The notes beneath the pieces were generated by a model. That model searched no databases. It saw only the letters and a list, made by a program, of their open reading frames with translations, and was not told the origin of the DNA. Of a stretch of DNA of 64,000 nucleotides, positions 24,913 to 34,019 are shown piece after piece. The DNA lies in NCBI RefSeq assembly GCF_002091755.1, contig NZ_BDAI01000010.1:124001-188000 (forward strand). Direction: 5' to 3'. Source of the stretch: Pseudomonas nitroreducens NBRC 12694 (GTDB lineage Bacteria; Pseudomonadota; Gammaproteobacteria; Pseudomonadales; Pseudomonadaceae). Position numbers and translations under genes: made by a program. Each line of letters begins with the position of its first letter. The first letter of the stretch is position 1.

Positions 24913-27684
24913 TCAGAGCAGACTCAGCTCGCGGGCACGGCGTATCGCTTGGGTCCGATTGCGCACCTTGAGCTTCTCGTAGATGTTGTGCAGGTGCCAT
25001 TTGACGGTGCCCAGGGCCAGCGACAGCTGCTGGCCGATCTCCTCGTTGGAGAGTCCCTGGGCCGCCAGGCATACCACCTCGCGCTCGCGGTCGGTCAGAC
25101 CTTCCTCGAGCACCTCGGGTGACCTGCGTGCTTCCTGCCCCGGCCAGACGGTCAACATTCCGCGAATGAAGACCTGCAGTGCCGGTTGTCGCTCGGTGGA
25201 TTCCAGCTGCTGCAGCAACTGGCGAATCCCCTCGCCTTCCTCGATGAAAATGCTCCGCACCCCCTCCCGCTCGGCGCCGACCAGGCATTGGCCGAGCAGG
25301 CTGTGGGAGCGCTCCTGATAGCCCAGGCGCTGGTAGCTCAAGGCCGCCAGCAGGTCCAGGCGCAGCCGTTGCAGGCCGTGCCAGCCCGGCTGCAGCATGC
25401 CGCGCAGTTGGGTGATTTCGTGCAGCGCCTCGCTGAAGTGCCCGCGCGCCTGGAGCAGGCGAACCCGGCTGATGCCCTGTACCCAGAGCACCGGGTTGAA
25501 CGGCATCTGCTTGTAGTGGCTGGCGAGCTTGGCCCAGTCGATGGCCTTGAGGCGCTGCTCGGCGCGCTTGCAGCGATCAGTGGCAGTTTCCTGGAGGATC
25601 AGGTTGATCTCCTCGCCCACTGCCATGGCAAAGAAGCGCCAGGACTGGTTGCGCGAGGCCAGGGTCTGCATCAGACCCAGCGTGGCCAGCGCCTCCTTGC
25701 CGCGCCCCTGCAGGCGCTGGATGCGCGCCAGGCACTGCATACCCTGGGCGTAGAGGTCGATGGGATTGACCACATCGACCCGACCCAGCGCCCAGCGCAG
25801 CCGCTCTTCCAGGCCGTCCAGCTCGGTACGGTAGTAGGCGGTCAGCGCTTCCGCGATGGCCGGCAGGGCGAGCGCCTGGGAGCGCTTGTCGAACAGCGGC
25901 ATGGCCTGCTCGCGCACGCGCTCGATGAGCATCTGCGCCTGTTTGACCTGGCCCTGCTCCAGCGCCAGCACCACTTCGATGGTGCACTGCTGCATGTGCA
26001 GGTAGCGGCCGTCGAGGAAGTGGTTGCGCTGCTGCGCCAACCCCATCAATCGACGTGCCTGCTCCGCCTGGCCACGCACGACCTGGGCGAAGGCCGCGAT
26101 CAGCAGGATGGCTCCCTCGAGAAACGCCGAGTTCTGACCCAGCTGGCTCTCCACCTTGCGCGCCAGGGTGATGCACTGCTCCAGGTCATCCTTCTGCAGC
26201 GCCAGCACGGCCTTCACTGCCAGTGCCGAAAGGTACTGGTTGCCCATCGGGCCGCTGCCGCGCGAGTCGCCCCAGCGCGCCAGCAGCTCGTCGATCATGC
26301 GGTTGGCCTCGGGCAGGCTGAGCTCCGTGGCGCGGGTCCAGACGTCGCTGAGCACAAGGATCGGGTAGCGCTCGGCGATCTCGTTGGGCACATGTTTGCG
26401 CCAGCGCGAAATCAGGTACAGCTGGCCACGGTTGATCAGCTCCAGGCCGCAGCCGTCCACCAGCGCAGCGAGCATCTCCGGATCCTCGGCGAGGCAGGCG
26501 TGCTCGATGGCCAGGGTCGGCATGTGGTGATTGGTGAACCACAGGCTGGCGTTGAAGTGCAGTTGCTTGAAGCGTTCCGGGTCGCGCTCGCGCAGGCGGG
26601 CCCGGAGAAAGTCGGCAAACAACTGGTGGAAGCGGTACCACTGGCGATCCCGGTCCAGCGGCAGGAGGAACAGCTGCATGCTGTCCAGGTGCTCCAGCAG
26701 CGCCTGGCCATCCTGGCGACCGGTCAGGGTATTGGCCAGGTCGCCGTTCAGGCGATTGGCAATCCCCAGCGAGAGCAGTGCGTCCTGCACATCGGCGGGC
26801 AGGCGCTCGAACACCGCGCGCAGCAGGTAATCGCCCACCGCCGCCTTGTCGCTGCTGAGCAGCTTGAGGTCCTCCGGCGCGCCAGACTGCTGGCGCAACC
26901 ACAGGCTGACCAGGTGCACCCCCGCCATCCAACCTTCGGTCTGGTTGTGTAGCGACTGCAGGCAGCTATCTTCGAGTTGCAGGCCATCGCGGGCCAGGTA
27001 TTCGCGGGTTTCGTCGCGGGACAGGCGCAGCTCGTCCTGGCCGATTTCCAGCAGCAGGCCCTTGGCGCGCCAGGTGGCGAGGTTCAGCGGCGGCTGGGAA
27101 CGGCTGCCGATGGCCAGGGTGAGGCCGGGCGGCGCGTATTGCACCAGGCGATTGAGGCCGGCGAAGACGTCGGAATGGGTGATCTCATGCAGGTCGTCGA
27201 GTACCAGCAGGACCTTGCGCTCGTCGCGGGAGAGGTCCATCAGCAGGCTTTCCATGACCGCGACCACGGGCACGCGCATGGTGTTGCGCACGTAGCCCAG
27301 CGCATCCTCGCCGATGCCCGGCACGGCAGTGGCCAGCGCCTGGATGAGTTTCAGGCAGAAACGGCCGGGATCGTCGTCGTCACTCTCCAGGGAGAGCCAG
27401 GCGACCTGGTGGCCTTCGCTCGCACGCTTGCCGGCCAATGCCGCCAGCGCGGTGGTCTTGCCAAAACCGGCCGGCGCGCAGAACTGCAGTATCGAGGCAT
27501 AAGGATGACGGTCCAGGGCATTCTGTACCGCGGGACGAATCAAATAATCAGCAGGCACCCGAGGGGGTGTTAATCTGGAGCGCAGAAGGCTGCCGGCTGC
27601 GGGTTCGAGCACTACATCCACGGCCTGTATCCCTATGTCATTATCGTTGTTGGTACGGAGCATCGTCCGCGTGGGATTCGTCAC
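24913..27684 (-). CDS. MalT-type LuxR-family ATP-dependent regulator (first of pair)
   Basis: A 923-residue paralogue of the following gene with the same layout: P-loop APAGFGKTT at 70-78, Walker B KVLLVLDDLHEI, helical TPR-like middle, and LuxR DNA-binding domain at the end (LTDREREVVCLAAQGLSNEE). The start is uncertain. GTG at 27684 has GGAAGGG about 15 bases away; ATG at 27663 (seven codons in) has only a weak ribosome site. The inducer cannot be deduced. pabB diverges 99 bases upstream. Confidence 0.87.
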   Translation of the reverse strand: MTNPTRTMLRTNNDNDIGIQAVDVVLEPAAGSLLRSRLTPPRVPADYLIRPAVQNALDRHPYASILQFCAPAGFGKTTALAALAGKRASEGHQVAWLSLESDDDDPGRFCLKLIQALATAVPGIGEDALGYVRNTMRVPVVAVMESLLMDLSRDERKVLLVLDDLHEITHSDVFAGLNRLVQYAPPGLTLAIGSRSQPPLNLATWRAKGLLLEIGQDELRLSRDETREYLARDGLQLEDSCLQSLHNQTEGWMAGVHLVSLWLRQQSGAPEDLKLLSSDKAAVGDYLLRAVFERLPADVQDALLSLGIANRLNGDLANTLTGRQDGQALLEHLDSMQLFLLPLDRDRQWYRFHQLFADFLRARLRERDPERFKQLHFNASLWFTNHHMPTLAIEHACLAEDPEMLAALVDGCGLELINRGQLYLISRWRKHVPNEIAERYPILVLSDVWTRATELSLPEANRMIDELLARWGDSRGSGPMGNQYLSALAVKAVLALQKDDLEQCITLARKVESQLGQNSAFLEGAILLIAAFAQVVRGQAEQARRLMGLAQQRNHFLDGRYLHMQQCTIEVVLALEQGQVKQAQMLIERVREQAMPLFDKRSQALALPAIAEALTAYYRTELDGLEERLRWALGRVDVVNPIDLYAQGMQCLARIQRLQGRGKEALATLGLMQTLASRNQSWRFFAMAVGEEINLILQETATDRCKRAEQRLKAIDWAKLASHYKQMPFNPVLWVQGISRVRLLQARGHFSEALHEITQLRGMLQPGWHGLQRLRLDLLAALSYQRLGYQERSHSLLGQCLVGAEREGVRSIFIEEGEGIRQLLQQLESTERQPALQVFIRGMLTVWPGQEARRSPEVLEEGLTDREREVVCLAAQGLSNEEIGQQLSLALGTVKWHLHNIYEKLKVRNRTQAIRRARELSLL

Positions 27685-27783
27685 TTCTTATCAGAATGCC
27701 CTTCCTACGTAAACTGAAGAAATAGCTCTAGGATCGATACTTCAGCCGACCTGATCACCTCATTTGCCTGCACGCTGTTACCC

Positions 27784-29127
27784 ATGCCTGACTGTTTTTT
27801 GCACCCGCTTCCCTACCAGGAAGACCCGGGCGAACGCTTCGCCCTGATCCATCGGGCACCCGGCGCCGTCCTCCTGGACGCCGGTCGACCCATTGCCACA
27901 CGTGGACGCTATGACCTTCTGAGCGCCTGGCCATTGGCAGAGTTGGCACCTTTGGCCGGAGAATCGGCCAACCGCTTTTTCGCTCGAGTAAGAAGCGCCC
28001 TGCAGAGCCTGGGCGAAGCTCGAGTACCCGACACTGTCGATGTGCCATTCGTCGGCGGAATGATCGGATATCTCGGATATGACTTTGGCCGGCGCATCGA
28101 GCACCTGCCCGAACCGAACCTGGATGATCTCGCCCTGCCCGATGCGCGCCTGGGCCTGTATGCCTGGGCGCTGCTCACCGACCACGAGGAACGCAGCAGC
28201 CGGTTGGTATTCCATCCGGCGCTGGCGGCGGACGAGCGGGAGCGCCTGATCAGGCTGTTCGAAGCGGCTCATGATGGCGACGCCCTGCCGCCCTTCCGGC
28301 TGGGTGCGCCATTCCGGCCGGACCTGAGTCGCGATCAGTACCGCGAAGCGCTGGAGCGAGTGCACAACTATATCCTGGCCGGCGACTGCTATCAGGTTAA
28401 CTACACCCAGCGCTTCCGCGCCCCCTGCAGCGGCTCCCCCTGGCTGGCCTACCGCGCGCTGCGCGAGGCCTGTCCTACGCCGTTTGCCGGCTATCTGGCA
28501 TTGCCTGAAGGCGCCGTCCTCAGCCTGTCGCCGGAGCGCTTCATCCAGCTTCACGGCAACCAGGTGGAAACCCGCCCGATCAAGGGTACCCGCCCGCGCG
28601 GCAATACCCCCGAGGCCGACCGGAACAACGCCGAAGCCCTGCTCGCCAGCGAGAAGGACCGCGCCGAGAACCTGATGATCGTCGACCTGCTGCGCAATGA
28701 CCTGGGCCGTAGTTGCCGGCCGGGCAGCGTGCGTGTACCCGAGCTGTTCGCAGTGGAGACCTACCCCAATGTCCACCACCTGGTCAGCAGCGTGCGCGGC
28801 GAACTGGCGGCCGACAAGGATGCGCTGCACCTGCTCGAAGGCAGCTTCCCCGGCGGCTCCATCACCGGCGCACCGAAGGTTCGCGCCATGCAGATCATCG
28901 ATGAACTGGAGCCGACCCAGCGCAGCATCTACTGCGGCAGCCTGCTCTATCTCGACGTGCGTGGCGAGATGGACAGCTCCATCGCCATCCGTACCGTGCT
29001 GGTGAAGGACGGCCAGGCCAGTTGCTGGGCCGGCGGCGGCATCGTGGCCGACTCCAACTGGGAGGAAGAATACGAGGAGTCGCTGACCAAGGTGGGCGTG
29101 CTGCTGCGCACACTGGAAAGCCTGTGA
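27784..29127 (+). CDS. pabB: aminodeoxychorismate synthase component I
   Basis: A 447-residue chorismate-utilising enzyme of folate synthesis, making 4-amino-4-deoxychorismate with PabA. The catalytic-domain motif RPIKGTRPRG contains the lysine specific to ADC synthases; anthranilate synthase has Ala at that place. DLLRNDLGR, FPGGSITGAPKVRAMQIID and YCGSLLYLD are further signatures. The length fits PabB rather than TrpE. The ribosome site is weak, but no better start is seen. Confidence 0.95.
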   Translation: MPDCFLHPLPYQEDPGERFALIHRAPGAVLLDAGRPIATRGRYDLLSAWPLAELAPLAGESANRFFARVRSALQSLGEARVPDTVDVPFVGGMIGYLGYDFGRRIEHLPEPNLDDLALPDARLGLYAWALLTDHEERSSRLVFHPALAADERERLIRLFEAAHDGDALPPFRLGAPFRPDLSRDQYREALERVHNYILAGDCYQVNYTQRFRAPCSGSPWLAYRALREACPTPFAGYLALPEGAVLSLSPERFIQLHGNQVETRPIKGTRPRGNTPEADRNNAEALLASEKDRAENLMIVDLLRNDLGRSCRPGSVRVPELFAVETYPNVHHLVSSVRGELAADKDALHLLEGSFPGGSITGAPKVRAMQIIDELEPTQRSIYCGSLLYLDVRGEMDSSIAIRTVLVKDGQASCWAGGGIVADSNWEEEYEESLTKVGVLLRTLESL

Positions 29128-29173
29128 GGCTCGCTGGGATTGCCAGTTACCTACAGAAAAAGAAGCCGATAAG

Positions 29174-29203
29174 AAAAAGCCCCGCATCCGCGGGGCTTTT
29201 TCA
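29174..29203. terminator. bidirectional terminator between pabB and thrH
   Basis: AAAAAGCCCCGC/GCGGGGCTTTTT stem between convergent genes, with A and T runs on either side. Confidence 0.88.
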
Positions 29204-29215
29204 TCACAGCCGGTC

Positions 29216-29833
29216 TTACAGGCTGAGGGGGCGATTGGACGCCTTGAGGAATTCCTTCTTCAGGTCCTCATAGGTGTGCACCGCCGGGAACTGCGGGAAC
29301 TCGCGAATCACGTTTTCCGGCGCGTGGAACAGGATGCCGGCGTGGGCTTCGGAGAGCATGGTGGTGTCGTTGTAGGAATCGCCAGCGGCGATGACACGGT
29401 AGTACAGGCTCTTGAAGGCGATGACCGACTGACGCTTCGGATCCTTCTGGCGCAGCTGGTAATCCACCACGCGATCAGTCTCGTCGGTGATCAGCTTGTG
29501 GCACAGCAGGGTCGGGAAACCGAGCTGGCGCATCAGCGGCTGGGAAAACTCGTAGAAGGTGTCGGAAAGGATCACCACCTGGAAGCGCTCGCGCAGCCAG
29601 TCGACGAACTCCACGGCGCCTTCCAGCGGCTTCAGGGTGGCGATCACTTCCTGGATGTCGGACAGCTTAAGGCCGTGCTCGTCGAGAATGCGCAGACGCT
29701 GCTTCATCAGCACGTCGTAGTCCGGAATATCGCGAGTCGTCGCCTTGAGCGCTTCGATACCGGTTTTTTCAGCGAAGGCGATCCAGATTTCCGGAACCAG
29801 AACCCCTTCCAGGTCGAGACAGGCGATTTCCAC
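29216..29833 (-). CDS. thrH: phosphoserine phosphatase / homoserine phosphotransferase ThrH
   Basis: A 205-residue HAD-superfamily enzyme. The nucleophile motif is CLDLEGVLVP (Asp7, with Glu9 replacing the more common second Asp, as in ThrH). Motif II is VILSDTF, and motif III/IV is IAAGDSYNDTTML. ThrH dephosphorylates phosphoserine and can pass the phosphate to homoserine, linking serine and threonine pathways. It is read towards pabB with a shared terminator. Confidence 0.92.
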   Translation of the reverse strand: MEIACLDLEGVLVPEIWIAFAEKTGIEALKATTRDIPDYDVLMKQRLRILDEHGLKLSDIQEVIATLKPLEGAVEFVDWLRERFQVVILSDTFYEFSQPLMRQLGFPTLLCHKLITDETDRVVDYQLRQKDPKRQSVIAFKSLYYRVIAAGDSYNDTTMLSEAHAGILFHAPENVIREFPQFPAVHTYEDLKKEFLKASNRPLSL

Positions 29834-30022
29834 GAACGATTTCCCCGCAGGATTGACTTGAGAGGCGGCACTCTAGCCGCTCGCTCCAAGCGGCGCAACG
29901 CGGCACTTATACCCAAACACATCAGTCGACCTTCCTGATGGTTATTTAGGGGCATATCCCCCTCTTTGCTACCATCGCGCCCACAGAGCGCACTGCGCCA
30001 TTAAAACTAGGAATACCGCCTG

Positions 30023-30757
30023 ATGAGCCTCCCGTTCGATATCGCGGAAATCGCCGCGAGCTACGCCAGCAAATCCCCACAGGACATCCTGAAGTTTGCC
30101 TTCGAGCACTTCGGCGACGACCTGTGGATTTCCTTCAGCGGCGCCGAGGACGTGGTGCTGGTGGACATGGCCTGGAAGCTCAACAAGAACGTCAAGGTAT
30201 TCAGCCTGGACACCGGCCGCCTGCATCCGGAGACCTATCGCTTCATCGAACAGGTCCGCGAGCACTATGGTATCGCCATCGAGGTGATGACCCCGGACCC
30301 TCGCCTGCTGGAGCCGTTCGTCAAGGAAAAGGGCTTGTTCAGCTTCTTCAAGGACGGCCACGGCGAGTGCTGCGGCATCCGCAAGATCGAGCCGCTCAAG
30401 CGCAAACTCTCCACCGTGACCGCCTGGGCCACCGGGCAGCGCAAGGACCAGAGCCCCGGCACCCGCAGCCAGGTCGCCGTGGTCGAGCTGGACGGAGCCT
30501 TCTCCACTCCGGAAAAGCCGCTGGTCAAGTTCAACCCGCTGGCCAACATGAGCAGCGAAGACGTCTGGGCCTACATCCGCATGCTGGAAATCCCCTACAA
30601 CAGCCTGCATGAGCGCGGCTTCATCAGCATCGGCTGCGAGCCCTGCACCCGCCCCGTGCTGCCGAACCAGCACGAGCGCGAAGGCCGCTGGTGGTGGGAA
30701 GAAGCCACGCAGAAAGAGTGTGGCCTGCACGCCGGTAATTTGATCAGCAAGGCCTGA
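30023..30757 (+). CDS. cysH: adenylylsulfate (APS) reductase
   Basis: A 244-residue assimilatory sulfonucleotide reductase. The paired cysteines ECCGIRK (116, 117) and GCEPC (205, 208) are the ligands of a [4Fe-4S] cluster and mark it as an APS rather than PAPS reductase. The catalytic cysteine is in KECGLH (233). It converts APS to sulfite with thioredoxin. P. aeruginosa CysH has an N-terminal extension not obvious here; the ATG with AGGAATA upstream is used. CysB, encoded nearby, is its expected activator. Confidence 0.95.
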   Translation: MSLPFDIAEIAASYASKSPQDILKFAFEHFGDDLWISFSGAEDVVLVDMAWKLNKNVKVFSLDTGRLHPETYRFIEQVREHYGIAIEVMTPDPRLLEPFVKEKGLFSFFKDGHGECCGIRKIEPLKRKLSTVTAWATGQRKDQSPGTRSQVAVVELDGAFSTPEKPLVKFNPLANMSSEDVWAYIRMLEIPYNSLHERGFISIGCEPCTRPVLPNQHEREGRWWWEEATQKECGLHAGNLISKA

Positions 30758-30842
30758 AGCCTTACCCTCGACTGACGGAAAATTCCTTGTCTACCCGCAG
30801 CACAGGATCGGACTCCTCCACGCCTGCGGCGGAGTCGATCCC

Positions 30843-31187
30843 ATGCGTATCACCCTGGTGAAAAAGGTCCTGGCCGATGGCCAGGACTGCCGCAAGTGCC
30901 GCGAAGTCCACGAACGCCTGGTCAAGGGCGGCTACCTGAGCCGCATCGACCGCACCCTGGTCGCCGACGAGCGCAACCCCGCCAGCACCGGCTGGCTGGT
31001 TGCCGCACAGTACGGCGTGGACACCGCACCGTTCTTCGTGGTTCGTCACGATGACGGCCGCGAGGTGGTCTACACGGTGTTCATGAGCTTCCTCCACGAG
31101 GTGCTCGAAGGCCGTGGAGAGCTACCGCTGGACTCACGCGAGGCCCTCGCTGAACTGGCGCGGCGCGACGATCTGGATCGCCTGTAA
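30843..31187 (+). CDS. glutaredoxin/thioredoxin-like small redox protein
   Basis: A 114-residue protein with a thioredoxin-fold look: a CRKC redox pair at 16-19 after the first strand, and a cis-proline-type VDTAPFFVV motif. It lies 85 bases after cysH on the same strand. A role as electron donor or partner in sulfur assimilation is plausible from position, but not shown by sequence. The start ATG has no strong ribosome site. Confidence 0.75.
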   Translation: MRITLVKKVLADGQDCRKCREVHERLVKGGYLSRIDRTLVADERNPASTGWLVAAQYGVDTAPFFVVRHDDGREVVYTVFMSFLHEVLEGRGELPLDSREALAELARRDDLDRL

Positions 31188-31322
31188 ACCTCAGCCTTGA
31201 CGCTTTCTTGATGGGCCAGTTCTTCCCGCCCCTGAGACACAAGGAAGCTTCCCCATGGCCGACGGTTCGGATCGCACGCGCCCGAGCATTCCCGATACTG
31301 CGCTAGCGCATAGGCTGATATG

Positions 31323-31348
31323 AAAAAGCCCGGCAGATGCCGGGCTTC
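31323..31348. terminator. bidirectional terminator before cysB
   Basis: AAGCCCGGC/GCCGGGCTT stem between the small redox gene and the convergent cysB. Confidence 0.82.
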
Positions 31349-31366
31349 TCGCTGCTATGAACGCAA

Positions 31367-32341
31367 TCAGTAGACCGGTAGCTCGATACCGTCGAACAGC
31401 TCATCCAGCTCGGTCTTGTTATGGCACTGCACGGCCTTGGCCAGCAGGTCGCGGGTCAGGTGGGGGGCGAACTTCTCGATGAAGTCGCACATGAAACCGC
31501 GCAGGAAGGTGCCGCGACGGAAGCCGATCTTGGTCACGCTGGATTCGAACAGGTGGCTGGCGTCGAGCATCACCAGATCGCTATCCAGCTTCGGATCGAC
31601 TGCCATGTGCGCGACGATGCCGACGCCCAGGCCCAAGCGCACGTAAGTCTTGATCACGTCGGCGTCGGCCGCGGTGAACACCACCTTGGGCACCAGGCCG
31701 CGCTGGTTGAAGGCCTCGTCCAGCTTGGAGCGGCCGGTGAAGCCGAACACGTAGGTGACGATGGGCTGCTCGGCCAGCAGCTCCAGGGTCAGCTTCGGCA
31801 CCTTGGTCAGCGGGTGGCCCTGGGGCACGATCACGCAGCGGTTCCAGCGATAGCAGGGCATCATGATCAGGTCACCGAACAGCTCCAGGGCCTCGGTGGC
31901 GATGGCGAAGTCGACGGTGCCGTCGGCGGCCATCTCGGCGATCTGCATGGGCGTGCCCTGGTGCATGTGCAGGGAGACGTCCGGATATTGCTTGATGAAA
32001 CCACTGATCACGCCAGGCAGCGCATACCGCGCCTGGGTGTGCGTGGTAGCGATGGACAGGGTGCCCTTCTTCTCGTTGGAGAACTCCTGGGCTATCTGCT
32101 TGATGCTTTCGACCTTGCGCAGGATCTCGCCGGCCGTGGTGATGATGCGCTCACCGGCCGGGGTAACGCGGGTCAAGTGCTTACCGCTGCGGGCGAAGAC
32201 TTCGACACCCAGCTCGTCTTCCAGCAGGCGGATCTGCTTGCTGATGCCGGGCTGGGAGGTGTAGAGGCTTTGGGCGGTAGCGGAGACGTTCAGATCGTGG
32301 TGCGCGACTTCCCAGATATAGCGCAGTTGCTGAAGCTTCAT
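31367..32341 (-). CDS. cysB: LysR-type regulator CysB
   Basis: A 324-residue LysR-family activator of sulfate assimilation. The N-terminal winged helix is MKLQQLRYIWEVAHHDLNVS and SLYTSQPGISKQIRLLEDE, and the effector domain begins at about residue 90 (LSIATTHTQARYALP). The family responds to N-acetylserine. The length equals enteric CysB, which supports the ATG at 32341 over an upstream in-frame start. The AT-rich 167 bases upstream probably hold its promoter; no site was resolved. Confidence 0.96.
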   Translation of the reverse strand: MKLQQLRYIWEVAHHDLNVSATAQSLYTSQPGISKQIRLLEDELGVEVFARSGKHLTRVTPAGERIITTAGEILRKVESIKQIAQEFSNEKKGTLSIATTHTQARYALPGVISGFIKQYPDVSLHMHQGTPMQIAEMAADGTVDFAIATEALELFGDLIMMPCYRWNRCVIVPQGHPLTKVPKLTLELLAEQPIVTYVFGFTGRSKLDEAFNQRGLVPKVVFTAADADVIKTYVRLGLGVGIVAHMAVDPKLDSDLVMLDASHLFESSVTKIGFRRGTFLRGFMCDFIEKFAPHLTRDLLAKAVQCHNKTELDELFDGIELPVY

Positions 32342-32508
32342 GGACTTTCCTCGAAATGAATGTCGCGACCCGCGATCAGGGGCTTGTCGTTTTATAACCA
32401 TATTAATGGTTTAAGGAATAAAACTAGACGTTTTTTTTTGCCCTGCATGCCATTCGTCTAAAGCCCTACACAAATTCCGGGCTTGCCCGACGTATCGTCA
32501 CAAAGCCC

Positions 32509-32994
32509 TCAACGGTGCTGCAGCATCGGTACCAGGTAGACCGGCACCTCGGCCAGTTGCACGAGTCGCCCGGCGGTGCGCCCCAGTGGCGTGTTCAGCC
32601 CCTCCCCGTGGCTGTGGCTGCCGGCGACTATGATGTCGACGCCCAGGCGCTTGGCTTCATCGAGAATCACCATCGGCGCATCCCCCTGCACCACGCGCAC
32701 CGAGCGGATCAGTTCGGCATCCTGGCGCGCTTCCCCCAACTCGTCGCGGAACCCCTCCATCACCCGCTGCTCGATGCTGCCCATGACGTTGGCCAGGCCA
32801 TGGGTGCGCATCTCGTTCAGCGTGCCTTCGTCCAGATAGGTCTGCAGGACGGACTCGGCGAACAGCCCCAGCGGCTCCACCGCGTGCACGACATACACCT
32901 CGGCTCCGTAGGCACGGGCCAAAGAAAGTGCGTGCTGAAGGACATAGGGGGCGTAGAGACCGAGGTCAGTGGCGTAAAGAATCGATCGGATCAT
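32509..32994 (-). CDS. universal stress protein (UspA family)
   Basis: A 161-residue single Usp domain. The start is MIRSILYATDLGLYAPYVL, and the C-terminal ATP-binding loop is GSHSHGEGLNTPLGRTAGRLV, close to the G-x2-G-x9-G(S/T) signature with Thr/Ala at the end, suggesting nucleotide binding. GAGGAGG lies 4 bases before the ATG. It stands alone between cysB and the 5'-nucleotidase gene. The stress that induces it is unknown. Confidence 0.88.
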   Translation of the reverse strand: MIRSILYATDLGLYAPYVLQHALSLARAYGAEVYVVHAVEPLGLFAESVLQTYLDEGTLNEMRTHGLANVMGSIEQRVMEGFRDELGEARQDAELIRSVRVVQGDAPMVILDEAKRLGVDIIVAGSHSHGEGLNTPLGRTAGRLVQLAEVPVYLVPMLQHR

Positions 32995-33090
32995 GCGGCC
33001 TCCTCGACTGCCTGCGCGGCGGGGCCTATCCAGCAGCGTAGCAGGAGAACGCGAATCGCTCCGAGAAGGCCGGATGTCGCGGCCCAGCGG

Positions 33091-34002
33091 CTATCCGGCG
33101 ACCTGCTTCTCGTTGCTCACACCATGGGGGACATGGCCGGTGGCTACCACTTCCCGAGCCTTCTCGCAGTGCATCGGCTGGTCGTCGAAGAACACGTCCG
33201 CGGCGAAGGCTTCGAGGAAAGCGGCCTTGTCCAGACCACCAAGGAACAGCGATTCGTCCAGGCGGATATCCCACTCGCGCAACGTGCGGATCACCCGCTC
33301 GTGGGCCGGGGCGGACCGCGCAGTGACAAGAGCCGTGCGGATCGGGCAGGACTCCTGCGGGAAGGCCTGCTGCACACGGTTCAGCGCCGCCAGGAAGGGC
33401 TTGAACGGCCCGCCGCCCAGCGGCTCGCGGGCGGACTCGCGCTCGTGGGTCTGGAAGGCTTCAAGCCCGCCCTGCTGGTAGACGCGTTCGGAGTCGTCGG
33501 AGAACAGCACGGCATCGCCGTCGAAGGCGAAACGCAGCTCGCCATTGGCCTCCCGGCGGGTGCCGCCGGAGAGGATGGTTGCCGCGGCGAAGCCGGCATC
33601 CAATGCGTTGCGCACGTCCTCGATGTGGGTCGAGAGGAACAGGTGGCAGTTGAACGCCTTGAGGTACGGATAGGGGCTGCGACCGCCGACGAAGGCGGCG
33701 CGCGAGATGCCCAGGCCGTAATGCTGGATGGAGTTGAACACGCGCAGGCCGGTGTCGGCGCTGTTGCGCGAGACCAGGATGACCTCCACCGGCGCGCTGT
33801 CGGTCCCGCCATTGAGGGCCAGCAGCTTCTGCACCAAGGCAAATGCATCGCCTGGCGGCAGGACTTCGTCCTCGCGGGCGATCTGGTATTGGCGATAGGC
33901 CTCGACACCCTCGCTTTCATAGACCTGATGGCTTTCCCGCAGATCGAACAGCGCCCGCGAGGAAATAGCCACCACCAGCTTGTCGCCCAACCCTTTTGCC
34001 AT
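33091..34002 (-). CDS. cytosolic 5'-nucleotidase (NT5C1-like)
   Basis: A 303-residue protein of the 5'-nucleotidase family related to the eukaryotic IA/IB enzymes. The N terminus is MAKGLGDKLVVAISSRALFDL, the central acidic motif is FAFDGDAVLFSDDSERVY, and the last third has FFDDQPMHCEKA. It is expected to hydrolyse nucleoside 5'-monophosphates, often AMP, in the cytoplasm. The start is chosen at the ATG that matches this N terminus. It lies 17 bases after the PanE-like gene, probably the same transcript. Confidence 0.85.
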   Translation of the reverse strand: MAKGLGDKLVVAISSRALFDLRESHQVYESEGVEAYRQYQIAREDEVLPPGDAFALVQKLLALNGGTDSAPVEVILVSRNSADTGLRVFNSIQHYGLGISRAAFVGGRSPYPYLKAFNCHLFLSTHIEDVRNALDAGFAAATILSGGTRREANGELRFAFDGDAVLFSDDSERVYQQGGLEAFQTHERESAREPLGGGPFKPFLAALNRVQQAFPQESCPIRTALVTARSAPAHERVIRTLREWDIRLDESLFLGGLDKAAFLEAFAADVFFDDQPMHCEKAREVVATGHVPHGVSNEKQVAG

Positions 34003-34019
34003 GCTTCCCCCGGCGTTCG

